From positions 13,885 through 63,509 of the forward strand of contig CAJTMZ010000001.1 in the NCBI GenBank assembly GCA_910577445.1: a DNA stretch of 49,625 nt. Reading direction: 5' to 3'. The position numbers were made by a program, and so were the translations under genes. Below are positions 8,827-17,369 of the stretch, in pieces. Position 1 is the first letter of the stretch. Every line of letters starts with the position of its first letter. The notes under the pieces were generated by a model, which saw only the letters and a list, made by a program, of their open reading frames with translations, was not told the origin of the DNA and made no database searches. The DNA is from an uncultured Lachnospiraceae bacterium (GTDB lineage: Bacteria > Bacillota > Clostridia > Lachnospirales > Lachnospiraceae).

Positions 8827-10359
8827 TCATATCTTGGTTCCCTGCTTATAAAGGGATTTCATCCGGTTTTTTTCCAGAAAAAAAGGGAAAATCAAGTACA
8901 CCGATAAGAAAATCACAAACATAAGGCGCAAGGCGTCACGTGTTTTTTCAAAAGTAATTGTTTTTCCTTCAAATTTATAAAAGCCCGTCGCCTTGTCTGA
9001 ATATCCGTAAAAAACAACGCCGTCTTTTCCAGGTTTTTCTATTTCATCTATTGCCAGAACATTTCCTTCCTCCAAATCACAATACCGTTCTTCGACGTAA
9101 ATGACCTCAGGCATATCCTTTAGCAAATAAAATCCCCCGCCGGTCAGCAAAGCCGCAGCAGCAGCCAAAACTAATGTTTTCCATCCGGCCTTTGCCCGAA
9201 CTTTCTTATACCCTATTCCTATTTTTTTATCAAAACCGGATAAAAGACGCAGCTTTTTCCCTTCTCCGCATAAATCAAAGAGGCACTTTGCAACAATCAG
9301 CAAAGATAAATTCTTGAACGAAAGATTAAATAAGAAAGGTTCAATTACCCCCGCAATGGAAAATGACAACAACATACTTAGCGCTTTGATGTCATTTTTT
9401 TTAAGACTCACGTAGATTGCATACAAATAGCCCGCGCATACCAGAAGGAATAATATCAGACCTCCGTAAATGAGCAACGTCACGTAGGAACTGTCAAGCG
9501 CATATGTATGGCTGGCAAATATCCTGCTGCCAAACAGTGTGACAGGATTCTCCTGCAAATATAATCTGGAAGCATAAAACCGTCGGTTTAACGCTTTATT
9601 CAGAAATAAGAATAAGGGCGTATCCGGCACCACAAGAAGCGGGGCGAACAGCGCAAACAGCACACAGGCCGGAAAGACACATTGAATCAGAATCCTTTCC
9701 AGCTTGCTGAAATGCTTTCTGTAAGTAAAATATGCATGAAATGCAATAAAAAACAAAACCAGCAAAAAGCCGGTAAAGCTCAGGGAATACAGAAAAACCA
9801 TTACATTTCCGGTAAGAGTCCACAAATATATTTTCAGTGTGCTGCTTTCATTGGCAACCGTAAATAATAAAAGAACCACCAGTATTGCATAGGAAATATG
9901 CAGCACATTGGGATGAGAATATCCAAAACTCCCCCGCAGCATATCCATACCGAATTTATGGTGAGCCATGACAGTTTCATTTCCAATGTGTAATATAGAT
10001 TTCAGTACCATACCGCCAAATCCAAGGCTCCAGATAAGCAATCCGATTTTCATAATCCGTTCCATGCTGATATTTTTAAATCCCGCCATCATAACCAGAA
10101 AAACAAGCGCGCTTTTCTCTCCGGAGTTCAAATACACAAGCCCTCCCAAGGCAATGAGCACTATAATTCCAATAAGTTCTCTTATATCATACTCCGTCAG
10201 CGCCGCCTTTATAAAGGCAAAACCGGCCGCCGCCAGAAGGCAAAGCTTAAAAACCGTCTGACCGTCATAAAGCCCGACTGCCTTGGCAAAAAAGAGGATG
10301 CCAAAGAACAGATAGTAGCATATTTCACTGATAGAAATTTCTATTCTGGAATTTTCCAT
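8827..10359 (-). CDS. Wzy-like polysaccharide polymerase/O-antigen ligase-like membrane protein, with C-terminal extension
   Basis: A 510-residue integral membrane protein with about a dozen helices. The motif GYSHPNVLH falls at a position matching GMGHPNALH in the protein at 19282-20475, and the two share KAALTEY/KACLTEY and a K-N-x-M motif (KNISMER/KNTDMKR) near the N-terminus, so they are paralogues. HPN motifs of this type are seen in Firmicute Wzy polymerases, which join repeat units outside the membrane. Beyond the usual body, this one has an extra helix, a soluble stretch (about 415-475) and a final helix. Start ATG 10359 has GGGAG upstream. Function is inferred from topology, motif and context. 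Confidence 0.68.
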   Translation of the reverse strand: MENSRIEISISEICYYLFFGILFFAKAVGLYDGQTVFKLCLLAAAGFAFIKAALTEYDIRELIGIIVLIALGGLVYLNSGEKSALVFLVMMAGFKNISMERIMKIGLLIWSLGFGGMVLKSILHIGNETVMAHHKFGMDMLRGSFGYSHPNVLHISYAILVVLLLFTVANESSTLKIYLWTLTGNVMVFLYSLSFTGFLLVLFFIAFHAYFTYRKHFSKLERILIQCVFPACVLFALFAPLLVVPDTPLFLFLNKALNRRFYASRLYLQENPVTLFGSRIFASHTYALDSSYVTLLIYGGLILFLLVCAGYLYAIYVSLKKNDIKALSMLLSFSIAGVIEPFLFNLSFKNLSLLIVAKCLFDLCGEGKKLRLLSGFDKKIGIGYKKVRAKAGWKTLVLAAAAALLTGGGFYLLKDMPEVIYVEERYCDLEEGNVLAIDEIEKPGKDGVVFYGYSDKATGFYKFEGKTITFEKTRDALRLMFVIFLSVYLIFPFFLEKNRMKSLYKQGTKI

Positions 10360-10363
10360 TTTA

Positions 10364-12286
10364 TCATCTCCCGCTTTGTTTGTCCGTGCTGAAATATAAT
10401 GAAAGCCCGCTGTTTGGTCCTGTCATCTTCAATATATAATTTCTGTCACGATAGGATATCGTCTCATCTGTATATCGCTCGGCAATGATATATTCCGGCA
10501 TAAAATTGTTGTCCTCATATTTTCCAAGCTCACCGTTAACCAGAATATGTTTTATTTCATAACCGTCTCCCCGCAGCATTGCCCACACAGGATATTCGTA
10601 AGTGTCCCCCCGTAGTATCAGTCCCACATTGCCGTCCCCGTAATTTTTTATCTCATCTGTAATAAAAACATATTCGTCCCGTATGCTTGGATGATATGCA
10701 AAATATCCATTTGGCTTACTAAAAGGACAGACACTCCTCAGATACTGCAGTTCTCCACAATAATTGTAAAGGCTTCCCGCCACTAAAGCCACGCATATTC
10801 CACAGTAAACATACGTTTTTTTTATATGTTTTACGATATCATAAACCTGAATCACAATAAATACTGCCAGAAGCGCAAAATAGGAAATCATATATCTGTT
10901 AATAAACTTCTCCCACCGCAAAAAACAGCAAAACACCAGATAAGAACTTATTGCATAAATAGAAAAACCTCTCATTAACTGGCTTTCTTTGTTAACTCTT
11001 ATTAAAAACCAAATCATAAAGCAGAGTGCTGCAATAAATAAAAAACAGTTTAAAGCCACATCGCAATTAAGCGCCGGAATTTCCGGAAATTCAAATAATC
11101 TGCCGTCTTCCGAAATTTCGGGGGCATTCAAATCCACATGAAGAAGCGCAGAGACGCGGTATAAAAACTTTTCAATTTCCGGTCTGATTCCCTGCGACCT
11201 TGCCGGTGCAAGGTTAAAAGTAAAGTTTTTAAGAAAATTCACAAATAAATACCGCGGATTCCAACTCCCTGTAAGCTGACGCTGTCCCACCGCTGAGTGA
11301 GATACACTGCCAAAGGCCATTTTATTCAATATCATACTGGGAAGCACGGGAAGGAGAATACCCGGAATGGCAATTCCCACATACCTGACCATGAGAACAA
11401 TATCTGTTTTTCTTTTTATGCATACCGTCAAAAGCCATACAAGAAATAAAAGTATTGCAAAACAGACAGACGGCTTGGCCAGATACCCAAATGCAATGCA
11501 CAATCCCGCATAAGCAACGCGGCTGCCTGTCCTTTTATCCCATATAAGCTCTGTACTGCTATCTGCCACATCCAGCATCAGGTATATAAACGAAAGCAGC
11601 CAAAACGCAGAAAAATTATCCACCTGTGTGGTGGTTGCCTCGGCCAGCGCAATCGGCGTACATATATAAAGCAACGGCGCCAGAAAGGCAGTCCGGGTGC
11701 CTATTCCCAGCTTTCTTGAAATCCCATATAACAATACCGCATTTGCCCCAAAAGAAAAACATTGCAGCAGATTCAGAAGCCTGTCATGTTCTCCATATAT
11801 AATATAAACAAAAAGATTCACATAAGCGCCTAGGACAGGACTTGCCACCTGGCGCTCAATATGCGTGGCATAAGGCAAAACCGACCTGTTCTGCTTCCAG
11901 TTCACAATACGCGCAAGATGATAGGTCATGGAGTCCCAGTTATAGGGAACCGACCTCACCGCATAATAGAGAACCAGTGTAAATAAACACAGTATTCCCA
12001 ACAATTCAAGAAACGCCATTGAAAATACATATCTCTTTAAACTGTTTGATACCGGAAATTTCAGATTATTTCTTCTGCCGCGTATCAACAATATAAATAA
12101 TGCCAAATCTATCACCAGATAAGAGCCGGCCAGCGTCCGAAAGCAAAGATTCTGAAACACAGACCAGAAATAACTCAAAAAAAGCAGCAGCAGCGTCCAA
12201 ATTGCGGTCGCTTTCACGCAGGTTTCCATTCTCTTATCTGTCTTATTTATCAGATATAAATATAACAATATCCACAGACAAATCAC
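10364..12286 (-). CDS. Large GT-C-like membrane glycosyltransferase
   Basis: A 640-residue multi-spanning protein. The first outer loop contains VPYNWDSMTYHLARI (N116, D118, H123), followed by ATTTQVDNF, a pattern found in GT39-like membrane glycosyltransferases that act on polyprenyl-phosphate donors. A soluble C-terminal portion of about 120 residues follows the last helices. The start appears to be GTG at 12284-12286, with GGTGAG eight bases upstream and one base after the stop of the GT32 gene. The next ATG (about 12229) would remove part of the first helix. It is translationally close to both neighbours (gaps of 1 and 4 bases). Confidence 0.7.
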   Translation of the reverse strand: MICLWILLYLYLINKTDKRMETCVKATAIWTLLLLFLSYFWSVFQNLCFRTLAGSYLVIDLALFILLIRGRRNNLKFPVSNSLKRYVFSMAFLELLGILCLFTLVLYYAVRSVPYNWDSMTYHLARIVNWKQNRSVLPYATHIERQVASPVLGAYVNLFVYIIYGEHDRLLNLLQCFSFGANAVLLYGISRKLGIGTRTAFLAPLLYICTPIALAEATTTQVDNFSAFWLLSFIYLMLDVADSSTELIWDKRTGSRVAYAGLCIAFGYLAKPSVCFAILLFLVWLLTVCIKRKTDIVLMVRYVGIAIPGILLPVLPSMILNKMAFGSVSHSAVGQRQLTGSWNPRYLFVNFLKNFTFNLAPARSQGIRPEIEKFLYRVSALLHVDLNAPEISEDGRLFEFPEIPALNCDVALNCFLFIAALCFMIWFLIRVNKESQLMRGFSIYAISSYLVFCCFLRWEKFINRYMISYFALLAVFIVIQVYDIVKHIKKTYVYCGICVALVAGSLYNYCGELQYLRSVCPFSKPNGYFAYHPSIRDEYVFITDEIKNYGDGNVGLILRGDTYEYPVWAMLRGDGYEIKHILVNGELGKYEDNNFMPEYIIAERYTDETISYRDRNYILKMTGPNSGLSLYFSTDKQSGR

Positions 12287-12287
12287 T

Positions 12288-13034
12288 TTATCTCACCTGC
12301 TGCCTTCCCTGCTTTCGCAGAACCTTCCGCTTCAGCCAAAGATACCGTTCTTTTCCCAGAACTGCCGCCGTCCATTTGATTATCTTAAAATGTATTCTTT
12401 TACCAAGCGGCGTCCAACTGGCAAAATAATGATGGATGGATACCGTGTTTCCAGTTGTCTCAAACCCCTGCGTCTCAAAATTGAAACAGCAGAAATAGTC
12501 TTTGGGATATATGGCGGCCCCTCCCACAATCTGAAACTCACCGTTTATTTTCAATCCGTTTTTAATCAGAACATTGCTTACGACATCAACAATATTCTCC
12601 GGCCGGCCGTCAACCATTCCCCCATAGCTTCTGCTCTCATACGCTGCCATTATCTCTTTTAAAATCTTCTGCCCCGGCACTGAGCCATATACCAGCCCCG
12701 GATTTACCCTTCCGATATCTTCGAAGCCTGTAAAAGCCTCATTCGCAAGAATATTTTCCGGTATCGGCCGCAAAAGTTCCACGTCCGTATCCAGAAAAAC
12801 GCCGCCAAACTTATTCAAAATATCAAATCTGGCGTAATCAACCACAAACGCCCATTTTCCTTCTTCATAAGCCTTCCGCATATAATCGTTCTTATTTACA
12901 TTATAATTATCCTCATTCCATTCCCTGATTTCCCAATCCGGCATATATTTTTTCCATGAATTTATGCACTTCCTAATCAGCCCTGGCTTGTCATGGCGTC
13001 CAAACCAGCAATAATGAATAATCTTCGGTATCAT
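12288..13034 (-). CDS. GT32 family glycosyltransferase (capsular polysaccharide synthesis protein)
   Basis: A 248-residue GT-A enzyme. It begins MIPKIIHYCWFG, followed by SWKKYMPDWEIREWN, DYARFDIL (D66, R69) and FLDTDVELL, where D82-T83-D84 is the DXD metal/nucleotide site of the Gly_transf_sug (GT32) family. Members add galactose, mannose or similar sugars to capsular glycans; the exact sugar is not predictable. Length is typical for the short capsule-type members. The start is supported by GGAAGG upstream, placed inside the tail of the preceding gene region. It is one base from the GT-C-like gene downstream, consistent with coupled translation. Confidence 0.88.
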   Translation of the reverse strand: MIPKIIHYCWFGRHDKPGLIRKCINSWKKYMPDWEIREWNEDNYNVNKNDYMRKAYEEGKWAFVVDYARFDILNKFGGVFLDTDVELLRPIPENILANEAFTGFEDIGRVNPGLVYGSVPGQKILKEIMAAYESRSYGGMVDGRPENIVDVVSNVLIKNGLKINGEFQIVGGAAIYPKDYFCCFNFETQGFETTGNTVSIHHYFASWTPLGKRIHFKIIKWTAAVLGKERYLWLKRKVLRKQGRQQVR

Positions 13035-13052
13035 TTTTCAGCCTTCCTGTAT

Positions 13053-13994
13053 TTACTGGTATTTCCCCAAATCAAAAATATAGCAATATTCATATCCCCT
13101 GCTCATCAGCAGCGCCCCGTGGGTTCCTCCTACGTTCCCCGCCGCCAGGCAGTCGCAGCCTGCCAAAAGCATCATGGACAGCAAATACTCTTTTCCTTTT
13201 TGATATTTATCCTTTTCCTGTCTTAAGTCATTGATATTCTGCATTCCTTTCGTAGTGTACCGTTCCGTATCCGGCGCCGTCAACGCTTCCCCAAATGCTT
13301 CCTTTAACCTATCATAAATGTCCGCATCTTCTGTGGCAAGATAAATTTTTTCACAGGAATGCTCTTTCACAATTTCTTCCGCCTTTTTTATCATCTGTTC
13401 CGCCGTTGGCTGTATCGGATGTCCTTTGGGTTTTGAAGATACATAATCTGTTCCTCTTGCCAGAATCCCAAGTGTTTTTGCGCCTCCCAGCATTCCTTTT
13501 CTGATTTTTTCGTACTCCAGCCGGATATCTTCTTTTACCTTAAAGTACTTTTGAAAAATATTATGCCAATAATCAAACAGTTCACCGCCTTCCGCCACCC
13601 GGAAATCAGGATATTCATTCTTTTCCGTAATCAGCCCATCGCTGAGAATGACGTTTTTTGCGCCCCTTATGTCCGCAAGGCGATATCCGCAGGGCTGCTC
13701 AAAATAATACTCCCAGGCGTTCTCCCTTCCGACCTTTTCCTCCTCAAGATAAGTATTTCTCCCATTTTGCATATCAATCACAGGAATATAACCCTGTTTA
13801 ACCGCATATGCCACAAGCCCCATATTCGTCATAACATGAGAAAAGAGGCCTACCTTGCAATAGGCTCTCCTCACCACAAAAAAAGTTTTATCCGGGTGTT
13901 TGTTTCCCCAGGATACCCTTCTTTCCCGCCATTTCCACTTTGTATAAATTTCATCCAGAACGGTAATGCTCTGAAGCTTTTGCTTAATACTCAT
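13053..13994 (-). CDS. Putative fucosyltransferase-superfamily protein (RGTDY type)
   Basis: A soluble 313-residue protein. An early GLFSHVMTNMGLVAYAV stretch looks like the acceptor-side helix of GT-B fucosyltransferases. The central LGILARGTDY (R180-G-T-D-Y184) resembles the HxRRxD nucleotide-sugar motif but lacks the histidine and one arginine. It is followed by KGHPIQP. Near the C-terminus, AGNVGGTHGALLMS resembles the donor-binding loop. I place it near the NodZ/O-fucosyltransferase superfamily without a firm family. The open frame reaches 14039, but the ATG at 13992-13994 has a GGGGAAAAGAG site and is preferred. Upstream lie two mutually exclusive hairpins (14009-14032). Confidence 0.55.
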   Translation of the reverse strand: MSIKQKLQSITVLDEIYTKWKWRERRVSWGNKHPDKTFFVVRRAYCKVGLFSHVMTNMGLVAYAVKQGYIPVIDMQNGRNTYLEEEKVGRENAWEYYFEQPCGYRLADIRGAKNVILSDGLITEKNEYPDFRVAEGGELFDYWHNIFQKYFKVKEDIRLEYEKIRKGMLGGAKTLGILARGTDYVSSKPKGHPIQPTAEQMIKKAEEIVKEHSCEKIYLATEDADIYDRLKEAFGEALTAPDTERYTTKGMQNINDLRQEKDKYQKGKEYLLSMMLLAGCDCLAAGNVGGTHGALLMSRGYEYCYIFDLGKYQ

Positions 13995-14008
13995 TTCTCT
14001 CTTTTCCC

Positions 14009-14032
14009 CACGTCTACGGACGTGTCGTAGAC
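14009..14032 (-). promoter_or_regulatory. Two mutually exclusive hairpins before the RGTDY-type gene
   Basis: CACGTC-TACG-GACGTG (14009-14024) and GTCTACG-GACGTGT-CGTAGAC (14012-14032) are both perfect inverted repeats, and they share bases, so only one can form at a time. They lie in the 48-base gap between the radical SAM stop and the ATG at 13994, directly upstream of the GGGGAAAAGAG ribosome site. They might tune translation of the downstream gene. No T-run follows, so a terminator is unlikely. Confidence 0.4.
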
Positions 14033-14042
14033 TGCGCAATCA

Positions 14043-15044
14043 TCATTTGATAAAAGCATTTTCCTTTAGACTGTATTTTCCGCCTTTCAAAAACTTATGT
14101 CTTATCACCCACCAGCCGGGTACCCAGATATATTTGTGCATTGCCGGGGAAGCGCTTCCTATCATCCAACAGTTCCGTGTACACTCCTTTGCACACCGCC
14201 TGACTTCCTTAGCCTGCTCCGAATTCCACAGTTCGTCCCAGTTCTGTTCGTTTAAATTACCCATAACCGCTTTCTTCTCCATCCCGTTACACGGAATCAC
14301 ATCACCGAAAGGGTCTATGAAAAAAGCATTTCTTGACATATCGCAGGGCAATAACCTCTTATTTCCATAAATATAATTAATCAGCCCGTGATTAAAATAG
14401 GCTCTGAACCATTTCTTAGGAGAATTGCTTTTTAAAAGCTCGTTTATCAGCTTCTCAAAATTTTCCGCCACCTTCTTCTTATCGTTGATTTTATTATCCG
14501 TCTTTCTGAAATAAAAAGAGTTATGGAGAGTAGCCGTGGCAAATTCCATCTCCATATCATTGGCAATGTTGTAAAGGGGAACCAAATCTTCACAATTCAT
14601 ATCCTGCACCGTCATTCCAAAGCCCACATCAGGATGTTTCATTTCCACCAGCGTCTTTAAGGTCTGGTATCCTCTGTTAAAGCCGTCCGGTATTCCTCTT
14701 ATCTTATCATTGGTTTCCTGCAAACCTTCAATGCTGATTCGGATTCCTACCTTGGGAAACTCTTTACATAAATTAATAATCCTGTCTGTGAAATAGCCGT
14801 TTGTGGAAATTACAATTCTGTCGGACTTTTTATACAGCTCCCTTACTATCTCAGGAATATCGCGGCGCACAAAAGGTTCCCCGCCTGTGATATTAGTAAA
14901 CGCCATTTCGGGCAGCTTCTTAATCGTTTCAAGAGTGATTTCCTCCCCTGGTTTTGTGGGGTCCTTGAAACAATCACACATATTACACCTTGCATTACAG
15001 CGATAGGTCACAATAACAGTTCCATATAACGTTCTTTTACCCAT
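14043..15044 (-). CDS. Radical SAM protein with SPASM-like C-terminal cysteines
   Basis: A 333-residue enzyme. The N-terminus carries YRCNARCNMC, giving the CX3CX2C cluster site (C16, C20, C23) that binds the 4Fe-4S/SAM centre, and GGEP at 54-57. The C-terminal third has further cysteines in LPCDMS, IPCNGM and RRCAKECTRNCW, the layout of a SPASM or twitch auxiliary-cluster domain. SPASM enzymes modify peptides or oxidise/rearrange sugars and alcohols. No precursor peptide is visible beside it, so a sugar- or glycan-directed reaction is my inference. ATG 15042-15044 has GGAGG five bases upstream, inside the end of the preceding GT4 gene, which it overlaps by 8 bases. Confidence 0.85.
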   Translation of the reverse strand: MGKRTLYGTVIVTYRCNARCNMCDCFKDPTKPGEEITLETIKKLPEMAFTNITGGEPFVRRDIPEIVRELYKKSDRIVISTNGYFTDRIINLCKEFPKVGIRISIEGLQETNDKIRGIPDGFNRGYQTLKTLVEMKHPDVGFGMTVQDMNCEDLVPLYNIANDMEMEFATATLHNSFYFRKTDNKINDKKKVAENFEKLINELLKSNSPKKWFRAYFNHGLINYIYGNKRLLPCDMSRNAFFIDPFGDVIPCNGMEKKAVMGNLNEQNWDELWNSEQAKEVRRCAKECTRNCWMIGSASPAMHKYIWVPGWWVIRHKFLKGGKYSLKENAFIK

Positions 15045-16299
15045 TTTTTCCTCCAGACCCAAAAGCGCAAAAATCTGTGCGCTCTCTTAGGCTTTTATAA
15101 AGCTCAGTCAATGTTATTACATATTCATCCGCAAAAGTAAACTTCTTTTTCCTGCAGTTTTCGGAATAAATTTTCTGCTTCTCATTATCATTCCATAAAT
15201 TTTCTATCTTACTCTTCAAATTATTAACGTCCCCAGGGATAAACAGTTCCCCCGTCACGCCGTCTTCAACCAGCTCCGGAACGCCCCCTATACAGGAAGC
15301 AATTACCGGTGTTCCATACATCTGAGATTCCATCACGGAATAGGGACAATTTTCATACCACTCCGAGGGGAATACGCTGAATTGCGCCCTGGCAATTAAA
15401 CTCCTCAGTTCCTCCCCCTTTTTAAAACCAACGTTTTTTACATTCCCGCAGTTTTCCAACGCTTTCTCAAGCTCTCCGCCTCCTGCAAAAATGAAAGGAA
15501 TGTCCGGAAGCCGTCTGCACGCCTCAAGGAGGGTTTCTATTCCCTTTTCCTTTGCATAACGTCCGAAATAAAGTACATAGTCCTCCTTTTCACCGGGGCT
15601 GTCTCCTGTCTGTGTCCTGCCATCTCCTAAAAAATTATAAAGCACTTTCAGCTTATTTTTCAAACTCGTATTGGTTGCCAGTTTCTTCATCATAAATTCA
15701 CTGGGGCAAATAATCAAATCAATTTTTTCATAAGTATTCAGTTTCTTATACAGACTGGCCTCTATCGTTCCGAGCAGACTCCTTATTCGAGAATTGTGAA
15801 TGCATCTGTTTTTTGTGCACTCCCCAAACCTTCCGCCCTCACACCGGAAACATATTTCACTTCTGTCAGGAATATACATCATGTGATTAGGACATATCCA
15901 TTGATAGTCGTGCGCCGTATACACAACAGGCAGATATTTATTATTTTCTTTTCCCCACTTGCGTATTTCGTAAATAACGGAAGGCGTAATCTGAAAATTA
16001 AAATTATTCAAATGTACAATATCCGGTTTAAAATCATCCAAAACCATCCGGATTTTCTTTCTTGCTTCCACAGAGTAAATAATTCTAAAGGGATAAAATA
16101 TCTTCTGCAGCTTTCCGCCATGGAAATCCATTGGGGAAGTATAACTTTCGGCATGATTTCCCACAGTTCTTCCCGGGTGCTCCATGCCGAAATACTGCAC
16201 CTCATGTCCCTGTTTTTCGAGTCCCTTTCCCAGATTAAAAATATAGGTTTCCGAACCTCCGTTCGGAAACAAAAATTTATTGACAATTAATATTTTCAT
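15037..16299 (-). CDS. GT4 family glycosyltransferase
   Basis: A 420-residue GT-B enzyme. It opens with MKILIVNKFLFPNGGSETYI, followed by DIVHLNNFN and VYTAHDYQWICPN. A cysteine-rich insert (CFRCEGG, CTKNRCIHNS) is seen in some GT4 enzymes of capsule loci. The donor half contains YFGRYAKEKG and EWYENCPYSVMES, the E-x7-E motif. The frame extends to a GTG at 16353, but ATG 16297-16299 with AAAGGA nine bases upstream is preferred; that ribosome site overlaps the stop of the GT11 gene. Its 3' end overlaps the radical SAM gene, so both are co-translated. Substrate unknown. Confidence 0.87.
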   Translation of the reverse strand: MKILIVNKFLFPNGGSETYIFNLGKGLEKQGHEVQYFGMEHPGRTVGNHAESYTSPMDFHGGKLQKIFYPFRIIYSVEARKKIRMVLDDFKPDIVHLNNFNFQITPSVIYEIRKWGKENNKYLPVVYTAHDYQWICPNHMMYIPDRSEICFRCEGGRFGECTKNRCIHNSRIRSLLGTIEASLYKKLNTYEKIDLIICPSEFMMKKLATNTSLKNKLKVLYNFLGDGRTQTGDSPGEKEDYVLYFGRYAKEKGIETLLEACRRLPDIPFIFAGGGELEKALENCGNVKNVGFKKGEELRSLIARAQFSVFPSEWYENCPYSVMESQMYGTPVIASCIGGVPELVEDGVTGELFIPGDVNNLKSKIENLWNDNEKQKIYSENCRKKKFTFADEYVITLTELYKSLRERTDFCAFGSGGKNG

Positions 16300-16312
16300 A
16301 GTCAATTTTCCT

Positions 16313-17368
16313 TTAAAATGTATTGGTTGCAAGAAGCGTGCAGTCCGGCGCACAGGTAATCTTATCAGGATTGGAATTTAAATACGCTCCCCAGAAACCA
16401 AAAGTGCTTTCCGTAAAAATATTGTGCTTACACTCCGCCATAAGCTGCATGTCCCGGTAACTTTCTTCCCCTTTATTCCAGGTTACAAACCGCACTTCAT
16501 CCTTTTTAAAATCAAGCCCAAAGATATTCTCATTCTCTTCGCACCATCCCCTGCTGTTTTCATCCGTAAAAAAAACAAAAACCGGATTTGTTACTTTCTT
16601 TTTTATATATTTTACCGAACGCTTAAAAAAACCATATTTGTAGCAATAACCATTTACAAATAAAAGGTCGCTTCTTCTGGCATGGATTGCAACTGCGTTT
16701 ACGGATTTAATATAGGACAGCATTTCCCTGTTTCTTTCATCCATAAAAGGAGGGAACCTGAAAGCTTCTCTTATTTCCCCGTTAAGTTTCTCAATTTCAA
16801 ATCCCTTCAGTTTAAATGCCAATGAATGACCTACAAAAGAATTATCAGGATATTTTCTATACACATCGTATTTTTTTTGATTTTTCGCAATCAAATGGCC
16901 TGTAAGCGTCAGTCTAAGCAGCCTCTTTATATGGTAACCGGGCGCCGTACGGAAAAATTTCGTAAGCATTTTCCGAAATTTTGACTGTCGTTCCTGAATG
17001 GAAATATCCAGATGTCCGGAGCCTTCTCCCATATTATTCAGCTTTAATCCCTCTTTTGACATAGCCTCCACAATATAGGGAGAATAATTCCAGTCCTCCT
17101 CCCAAAATCTGCTTTCTTCCACACTTTTCAGAATTCTCTGCCATTCGTCCTTACTGAAATGTTCTTTTATATTGGGAAGACGGATTCCAAAAACCCTTTC
17201 AAGCTCATAACCGTTCCACATAGAGAACATACCTTCCTTATGTGGAATCTCATATATCATATTTTCCAGATAACATTCTCTGTCAGGATTTGATTTTTGA
17301 ATGGCCAGATATTCTACATAATCAAGCATTTGATTGCCCAGCCCTGAATCCATATGCACTACCAACAT
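16313..17368 (-). CDS. GT11-like alpha-1,2-fucosyltransferase homologue
   Basis: A 351-residue protein. It has the GT11 N-terminal SGLGNQM (8-14), the nucleotide-sugar motif AIHARRSD (H229, R231, R232, D234) and the C-terminal block CKHNIFTESTFGFWGAYL. The family transfers fucose from GDP-fucose, or occasionally other deoxyhexoses, to galactose-type acceptors. A long insert between the first and second motifs makes it larger than the approximately 300-residue members at 20476-21372 and 37812-38720. The open frame begins at 17455, but ATG 17366-17368 keeps the GLGNQM motif near the N-terminus, has GGGAG nine bases upstream, and starts one base after the previous stop. Confidence 0.8.
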   Translation of the reverse strand: MLVVHMDSGLGNQMLDYVEYLAIQKSNPDRECYLENMIYEIPHKEGMFSMWNGYELERVFGIRLPNIKEHFSKDEWQRILKSVEESRFWEEDWNYSPYIVEAMSKEGLKLNNMGEGSGHLDISIQERQSKFRKMLTKFFRTAPGYHIKRLLRLTLTGHLIAKNQKKYDVYRKYPDNSFVGHSLAFKLKGFEIEKLNGEIREAFRFPPFMDERNREMLSYIKSVNAVAIHARRSDLLFVNGYCYKYGFFKRSVKYIKKKVTNPVFVFFTDENSRGWCEENENIFGLDFKKDEVRFVTWNKGEESYRDMQLMAECKHNIFTESTFGFWGAYLNSNPDKITCAPDCTLLATNTF

Positions 17369-17369
17369 C

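Noticed and set aside
13995..14042. Possible small RiPP precursor next to the radical SAM gene
   Set aside because: The gap is only 48 bases and has no open frame with a leader-core layout; the other side overlaps a GT4 gene. No precursor is visible.
15796..16290. Open frame of 164 codons on the plus strand
   Set aside because: Antisense to a GT4 gene with intact motifs; treated as a shadow.
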